DNA from: Dendrocalamus latiflorus
Taxonomy: Eukaryota > Streptophyta > Magnoliopsida > Poales > Poaceae
DNA: 64,000 bases
Direction: 5' to 3'
NCBI GenBank assembly: GCA_017311315.1
Contig: CM029654.1
Span: 6,517,382 to 6,581,381 of the forward strand
Numbering within the stretch: the stretch's first letter is position 1; each line of letters starts with the position of its first letter. This document shows, one piece after another, positions 58,391 through 64,000 of this stretch. A program made the translations under genes and the position numbers. The notes below the pieces were generated by a model. That model was not told the origin of the DNA and ran no database searches. It was given only the letters and a program-made list of their open reading frames with translations.

Positions 58391-58828
58391 CAGCAGGCTT
58401 GGTGTGACGTTCACCTTGAGGTCTCGTCGTAGATCCTGACCCTCGTCTGCTGGAAGATGGCTGATTATCGTCACGCACCATGGTCGTAGAGAGCGAAGAG
58501 ATGAGCTACGACGCTTGCTCAAAAAGCTAGCAAGGTTGGCCCGAGCTATGATGCTAGAAAAGAACCCAAGTGACGGGTGTATTTAAACAACTCCTCATGT
58601 ATGTAAGGATGGAAGGGGTCTGGGTTCCCTTACGAATATTGCAGTTCTGTAATATGGGTAAAGGAAACGAATTGTGATGCATACAATACTTTCCAGTTTA
58701 ATATGGGCAAAGTCTTTATTGCCACTAAGGCTATCGTAAATAGGGTGCCTGATTGACTACCCAAGTTAGTGTCACCAAGTTAAGTTCGCTCCACTTCGTG
58801 CATCAAACTTAACTCGATGGGGGGCATT
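58391..58828 (+). other. Remnant internal region before the 3' LTR
   Basis: Unique to this side of the duplication. It contains a short stretch with CATGTATGTAAGGATGG and ends with the polypurine-like tract at 58816-58826. No gag or pol motif is visible. Confidence 0.5.
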
Positions 58829-59952
58829 TGTTTGTTAAGTTTTTGTGCAAATATGTCAAGTCAAGGCAAATAAGGAGATATATGTTTGGTAAGAGAACTT
58901 TGGTATAATCGAGTCATGAGACAACACGTGAAACAAAACCACAAAGTGGTCAACACATCACGCCTTGTGTGGCTATGCGCCGCTAACCAATCACTAAGCA
59001 TATGCGTCAAGATCAGCTCCTGAGTTCGTGGGTCTTCGACCACATTGGGTCGACAACATTGTGTCAACTATGATATTCTTGACCATGTTGTGTCGACCAT
59101 GAGGTTCTAACTATGTTGCTCCAACCATGTCGTATCAGCCACGTTGCTATGATCATGGCTTTTCGACCACGGTGCTACGACCGGTTAACTGTAGCTATGA
59201 CCAATTCACTATGCTTGACTCACGATTGCAATTGAGTCTCCAGAGTCTCTGACTACTCGTCAACACGTGCGAGAACTATCAATAGCAAGATCAATTCCAA
59301 CAGTTGATACATGCGTAGCAACGCACGTAGCCAACCAATGGTAGTTTATGCACTAAGAAGGAAAGAAAAGATTGGTTTGAGTGAACCAATTTGCAACGAG
59401 AAGATAATTACTCTGTATCTCCATTTTATGGAAGTATTTCTTGATAAATCTTTTCTGATATGGAAAGCACAAGTGTAGAATGAAAGAATTGGTAATCAGA
59501 TCAGGATCTCGATCCCAGAAATCATAGGTTGATTCACACCGCGTGAGAGCCATGTATGTTGCCCATGTCCCTTGCTTGTGCCTATAAAAGCAGAGACCCC
59601 ACAGATGGGAGGGGGACATAGAGAGGAATGTGCACACCGACATACGTTAAGGGTCAGCCTCAAGGAGAAGGAGGCCGGACGGAGACAAAGAAGGAGACAC
59701 CCTATCAGCATACATACACGTAGAAGGTATACACAGAAAAGATACACACATTGAAAGGAGGAGAAGGTAGAGGAACCTAAGGAAGCAATCTACACAAGCT
59801 GAGGCCATGACGTGCTATGCTCTGGATGGTAAAGAACCTCCCCTTTTCTCTTTCTTTCACGTCTAACTAGCTTACATACAATGAACAACGGTTGTGGAGA
59901 TGGTCGCCAAACGCATGACATCGAGATTGATGAGATGCTAACTGTTCTTTAA

Positions 59953-60254
59953 GGGTGCGTTTGGTTTGGATTCAGGTAAGGATGGAATGAATCCATCCCT
60001 GTTTTTAAGGATGGAAAAGTCCCCATCCCCTATTGTCCCTGGAACCAAACACACTATTGGAGGCAGGTAGCGAGGAAGAGGGACGGGCCCATCCCCTCAT
60101 TTTTGAGGGATGGGGGCATCCTCAATTTAGGGGAATATTCCCGGGATATTCCCCAAAGGGGATGGACTCTGTCCCTGCTGACTCCAATCCAAATAGGTCT
60201 AAATCTGGGATCGCTCCGTCCCATCCCCTATTGTCCCTGGAACCAAACACACCC
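59953..60254. mobile_element. PIF/Harbinger (Tourist) MITE, 302 bp
   Basis: TIRs GGGTGCGTTTGGTT and AACCAAACACACCC, TSD TAA at 59950-59952 and 60255-60257. The same site in block 1 (near 50168) is empty, confirming the boundaries. The right-end sequence CCCCTATTGTCCCTGGAACC is duplicated internally at about 60027-60046. Confidence 0.88.
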
Positions 60255-60669
60255 TAAATCTCTTGGCTCAAAGCATGAAGTTCCTTAACTCTTACATGTG
60301 GCACACCCCCTAGCCAAGCTGTGCGGCTATGATGATCCACCATGTTCCAAAGTGGTCTCATTTGCATCTCTAAGCTAATGATAGCACTACAAGGTGAGGT
60401 TGATAGCACTGCTCACATGGACTCCCTCGACGCCCAAGACATACGACATCGTTGACCACCACTCCAATCTAGCAAGGATGTTGGCCCTTGTGACCATGAT
60501 GTTTCCTCTACCGTGTTTGGGCGGCGCCATGCGCCTTTGATACCTGGTCACTTATGATCACGAGTTATCCTCGGACGTCTTTAGTTGCCTTTCATGCTCG
60601 GATGTCATCAGTTGTTCGTTGTACTCAAATAGTCCTCAATACCCAGCTATTTATGACCATTCATTGTAC

Positions 60670-61020
60670 ACGAGCATTGTCGACTACTTGTCAAAAACGG
60701 ATGCCTCTGACCACTTGTCAAAGAGGGATGCCTTCAACCGCTTGTCGAAGATAGACACATCTGTCTACTTATTGAAGATGGACGCCTTTGACCCCTTGGT
60801 GAAGTCGAGTGCCTTCGATCACTTGTCAAAGTTGGACACCTCTGACCCCTCGTCGAAGTTGAGTGCCTCTAACCGGATAGACACCTCCATCCCCTTGTCG
60901 AAGTCGAGTGCCTCCGACTACTTGTCAAAGTTGAGCACCTCTGACTACTTGTCGAAGATGGGCACCTTTAACTGCTTATCAAAGATGGACGCCTCTGACC
61001 GCTTGTTGAGCTCAGACGCC
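60670..61020 (+). repeat. 27-bp tandem array (block 2)
   Basis: About 12-13 units homologous to those at 50640-51097, more diverged and with a small deletion near 60870. Confidence 0.75.
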
Positions 61021-61289
61021 ACCAATCGCTTGTCTTACCCAGACATCCTCGACTAACTTTTATACTCGGTCATTCATGAACACTTACCATACTCAACATC
61101 TCTGACCCCCTTTCATACCCAGACAACTCTGACCACTCGTCGTACTCGAGCGGTGTCGACTGCTTTTGGTACTTGAGCACCTTGGACTGCTTTTTGTACT
61201 CACACATCTTCGAATACTGAAGTACCTGTAAGCCTGCCGATCACCCGTGGTACTCAGGTGAGGCATCTACAGTAACCAACCTTGCTACA

Positions 61290-62460
61290 GTAATATATCG
61301 AGCGATGGTGATGGCTTCTGACCTACGACTACAAGCGATGGTCGATGGCTTCCGACCTATGATTATGAGCGATGGTCGATGGCTTTCGACCTATGACCAC
61401 GAGCGATGGTCGATGGCTTTCGACCTATGACCACGAGCGATGGTTAATAGCTCTCGACTTTCGACCACGATGGTGTATGACTACAAGCGATGGCCAGTGA
61501 CTTCCAACCTACGACTATGAGCGATGGTCGATGGCTTTCGACCTATGTCCATGAACGATGGTCGATACTTCTCGACTTTCAACCACGATGGCATTCAACC
61601 ATGATGGCATTCGACCACGATGGCTTTCGACCATGTTGGCTTTCAACTTCTGATGGATTTAGACCACGTTGGCTTTCGACAACGGATGACTTCTGATGGA
61701 TTTTGACCACAGTGGATTTCGACCATGGATGACATCCGATGGCTTTTGACCACGATGGATCTTGACCACGGACAATTTCAGATGGATTTTGACCACGATG
61801 GCTTTTGACAACAGATGACTTCTGATGGTTTTCAACCATGATGGCTTTCGACCATGGAGGCTTTCGACCACGGATGACTTCCGATGGATTTCAACCACGG
61901 TGAATTTTGACCACAGATGATTTTCGATGGCTTTCGACTATGGACAACTTCCGATGGATTTCAATAATGCTAGCTTTTGACTACAGATAACTTCAGATGG
62001 ATTTCGACCATGATGACTTTCGATCCTGGATGACTTTTGATGGCTTCCGACCACGATGGCTTTCATCCACGGATGACTTCTGATGGCTTTCGACCACAGA
62101 TGACTTCTGATGGATTTTGACAACGATGGCTTTTTAACCATGGACAACTTCCGATGGCTTTTGACCATGGATGACTTCCGATAGCTTTCGACCATGAATG
62201 ACTTCTGATGGCTTTCGACCACGATGGCTTTCATCCATAGGCAACTTTCGATGGCTTTCAACCACAGATGACTTCTGATGGATTTCAACAACGATATCTT
62301 TCAACCATGGATGACTTCTGATGGCTTTCTACCACAATGGATTTTGACCACAGATGACTTCCAATGGCTTTCGACCACGGATGACTTTCGATGGATTTCG
62401 ACCACGATGGCTTTCGATCATGGATGACTTTTGTCCATGGATAGCTTTCGATGGTTTTCG
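61290..62460 (+). repeat. CGACCAC/GATGGCTTT tandem array (block 2)
   Basis: Same unit type as 57560-58390 but about 340 bases longer, with minus-strand frames open over parts of it. Confidence 0.75.
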
Positions 62461-62640
62461 ACTATGAATGACTAGCAATGGTTCTCAGCCACCGACTATG
62501 TTCAATTGCCGATGGTTTTCGGCTTTCGACCACCGACCACTCCCAAAGGCCGATGGTTTCCGGCTTTCATCTATCGACCACTCCCAAAGGATAATGGTTT
62601 CTAACTTTTGACTACCGACTACTCACGATGGCTGCCGACT

Positions 62641-63085
62641 TCCGAGGAGTCATTCCTGGTGGTCGATTTTGACCCCGTCGATACCCGACCTTGGTGTCTT
62701 GCTCTACTAAATCCACTATCTGGATTATGCCTACTCCCCGATTCTGCCATTGCATCATCAAATCGGTCAAGCTTGGTGTAAACTATGCATGTTTTCGATC
62801 ACTTCATTCCCTTGTGGCATTTGATATCGACGAGGTTGAATGACACGGGTGGGCACGACCAATGCAAAGGCTACGCTGTCAACGGCCCCATAGACCGACG
62901 AGGCTATGGATAATGCCAACACCCACATCTACATCAACCATTCATCACATGCATGGAGAATGTGAAGTGAAGACTGAAGACGACGACCAATGCACAGTTT
63001 AATCGGAGGTATTCTGTGTATTCACCCTGGGAACCAGTAGATCACATCGCCTATGTTAGACCTACTATGCAAAGCAGGCTATAGA
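62641..63085. other. No gene seen
   Basis: May contain the true 3' end of the long LTR. No TG...CA end with a matching TSD could be identified. Confidence 0.3.
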
Positions 63086-63111
63086 GCGCGCGCGCGCGCA
63101 CACACACACAC

Positions 63112-63167
<56 letters not shown>
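63086..63167 (+). repeat. Compound microsatellite (GC)n(AC)n(AT)n
   Basis: About seven GC repeats, seven to eight CA repeats and then roughly 27 AT repeats in direct succession. Confidence 0.95.
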
Positions 63168-63169
<2 letters not shown>

Positions 63170-63419
63170 GGAACTTGTAATTTGGTTATTCTTAAATAAA
63201 TAAATAAAATATATGTTTTTCCTATCTTTCTTGTGTTTATGTATTTTGTGTACTTTAGTACACTGGCACATCCGCACCTTATACCCCGTGACAAGAAATC
63301 CGTGAGCGATTTCTCTCATCAAACAATACGTACGATACCATGCTCTCCAGCATACTCTAGGGACCACTATGCAAACCAAATGGCCTAAGGGGCTGGGCAC
63401 TTCCACAATAGTACTCCCT
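63168..63419. other. No gene seen
   Basis: AT-rich to about 63260 with an AAATAAATAAAT run, then unique DNA. Minus-strand open frames here run through the AT repeat and are not genes. Confidence 0.3.
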
Positions 63420-64000
63420 CAACAGCAAGTTCGGAGGTCTCGAGGGTCGAGCTAGCACAACCAGTTGCCCTAGCCCTTCGGGGGTCTATATGCCCAAAAC
63501 TGTTTGAAACAGGTCTCGTTTCCCTTAACAAAGATGCAACCACCTTACAAAGACCATGCTTCTGAGGCAGGTGGCACGGAGAGGTGAAGCCATTGAGGTA
63601 GAATGGCTGTACCAAGGTGTTGCCTATGAGGTAGGCAGTGAGTCCCGTAGTGAAGCCATAGTTGCCCTGTCAAGGCCGTGCCTCATAAGTAGACGACACA
63701 TAGAGGCGGAGCCGTTGAGGTAGAGCCTTCTCGCCGAGGCGATGCGTACGAGATAGGCAGCACATACAGGCAGGTCTATCAAGGTAGAGCCGCCCAGCCG
63801 AGGCGATGCCTACGGGGTAGACAGTGAAGTCCCATGATTAAGCCTAGTGGTCCCGTCTAGGTCGTACCTCCAAAGCAGGCGGCACATAGAGATGGCGCTA
63901 TCTAGGTAGACCCACCCCACCGAGACCAAGGTAGGCAATGAAGTCACACAACAAAGGCATAACCATCTCATTGAGGCCATGCCTCTGAAGTAGTGGCACA
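63420..64000 (+). repeat. Degenerate tandem repeat, continuing past the window
   Basis: Recurrent modules GAGGTAGAGCC...GCCGAGGCGATGCCTACG...GTAGGCAG and AAGGCCGTGCCTC...AGTAG or AGGCGGCACATAGAG alternate three or four times. This is typical of repeat-rich LTR or LARD sequence. The right end is cut by the window. Confidence 0.6.

Larger units (their letters stand above)
49019..62640 (+). mobile_element. LTR retrotransposon with very long repeat-filled LTRs (internally deleted)
   Basis: Two homologous blocks start TGTTTGATGCGTTTTTGTGC (49019) and TGTTTGTTAAGTTTTTGTGC (58829) and run in the same order: unique part with TATA, 27-bp array, spacer, a longer CGACCAC array. The second block is preceded by a polypurine-like GATGGGGGGCA (58816-58826), as expected before a 3' LTR. 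Only about 440 bases (58390-58828) separate the end of block 1 from block 2, so nearly all internal coding DNA is missing. Block 1 is interrupted by a gypsy element. The 3' LTR end lies beyond 62640 but is not fixed; no TSD was found. Confidence 0.65.
58829..62640 (+). mobile_element. 3' LTR-like block
   Basis: Homologous to block 1 in order. TATA box TATAAAAG lies at 59583-59590. The 27-bp array is at 60670-61020, with a plus-strand frame open at 60619-61056. The CGACCAC array is at 61290-62460 and extends in degenerate form to about 62640. A MITE interrupts it at 59953-60254. The right boundary is uncertain. Confidence 0.6.

Noticed and set aside
57681..58481. Minus-strand repetitive frames with VVESHHGQKPSE-type units
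   Set aside because: Open only because the tandem unit is a multiple of three; Lys/Ser/His repeats with no domain.
63065..63406. 113-codon minus-strand frame with an Ile-Tyr run
   Set aside because: Translation of the AT microsatellite.

Overview
This window reads as nuclear DNA of a grass (Poaceae), probably a repeat-rich part of a large genome. The evidence is very GC-rich coding sequence in the two intact host genes, several Tourist-type and Mutator-type MITEs, Sirevirus-like copia and chromodomain gypsy retrotransposons, a TRIM, and deep nesting of elements with intact target-site duplications (TSDs). Species cannot be named from sequence alone. I found no CRISPR array, bacterial operon, tRNA gene or rRNA gene.

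Host genes are few. A small arabinogalactan-protein (AGP) gene lies at 411-812 (+). A two-exon blue-copper (phytocyanin/uclacyanin-type) gene lies at 23210-24029 (-). A decayed CCCH zinc-finger/RRM gene copy lies at 45689-46440 (+). Both intact genes encode predicted secreted, GPI-anchored cell-surface proteins.

Layout. 1-1.6 kb: AGP gene. 1.6-7.8 kb: gene-free DNA with small transposons, notably a 457-bp fold-back element (1968-2424), a palindromic MITE (6363-6663) and two dispersed repeat families. 7985-12689: a 4.7-kb solo gypsy-type LTR (-), TSD GTTTC. 12944-16320: two abutting LTRs. 16667-22904: a 6.2-kb hAT transposon with an 8-bp TSD. It contains a dead transposase, a 1.9-kb solo gypsy LTR and a 406-bp TRIM that itself sits inside the transposase. 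23.2-24.0 kb: blue-copper gene. 26262-33815: a nearly intact L1-type LINE with a 15-bp TSD and a single frameshift in ORF2. 33833-41885: 5' LTR, primer-binding site and decayed gag of a Sirevirus-like copia element, split by a 3.5-kb solo LTR in the opposite orientation. 41886-43750: gypsy LTR remnant. 44-49 kb: three MITEs and the CCCH pseudogene. 49019 to about 63000: an LTR retrotransposon with unusually long, repeat-filled LTRs, interrupted at 51103-57122 by a young gypsy chromovirus with one long open pol frame. 63.1-64 kb: a compound microsatellite and a degenerate tandem array.

The most unusual themes are these. (1) Several distinct LTRs carry tandem arrays built on a CGACCAC/GTGGTCG core with unit lengths that are multiples of three, which keeps long frames open. 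(2) In the gypsy element a deletion has fused LTR sequence directly and in frame to reverse transcriptase. (3) The fold-back element is built from GTCGCCC/GGGCGAC modules, so both strands encode nearly the same peptide. (4) The nesting order can be read from exact TSDs. All boundaries and counts were read by eye.
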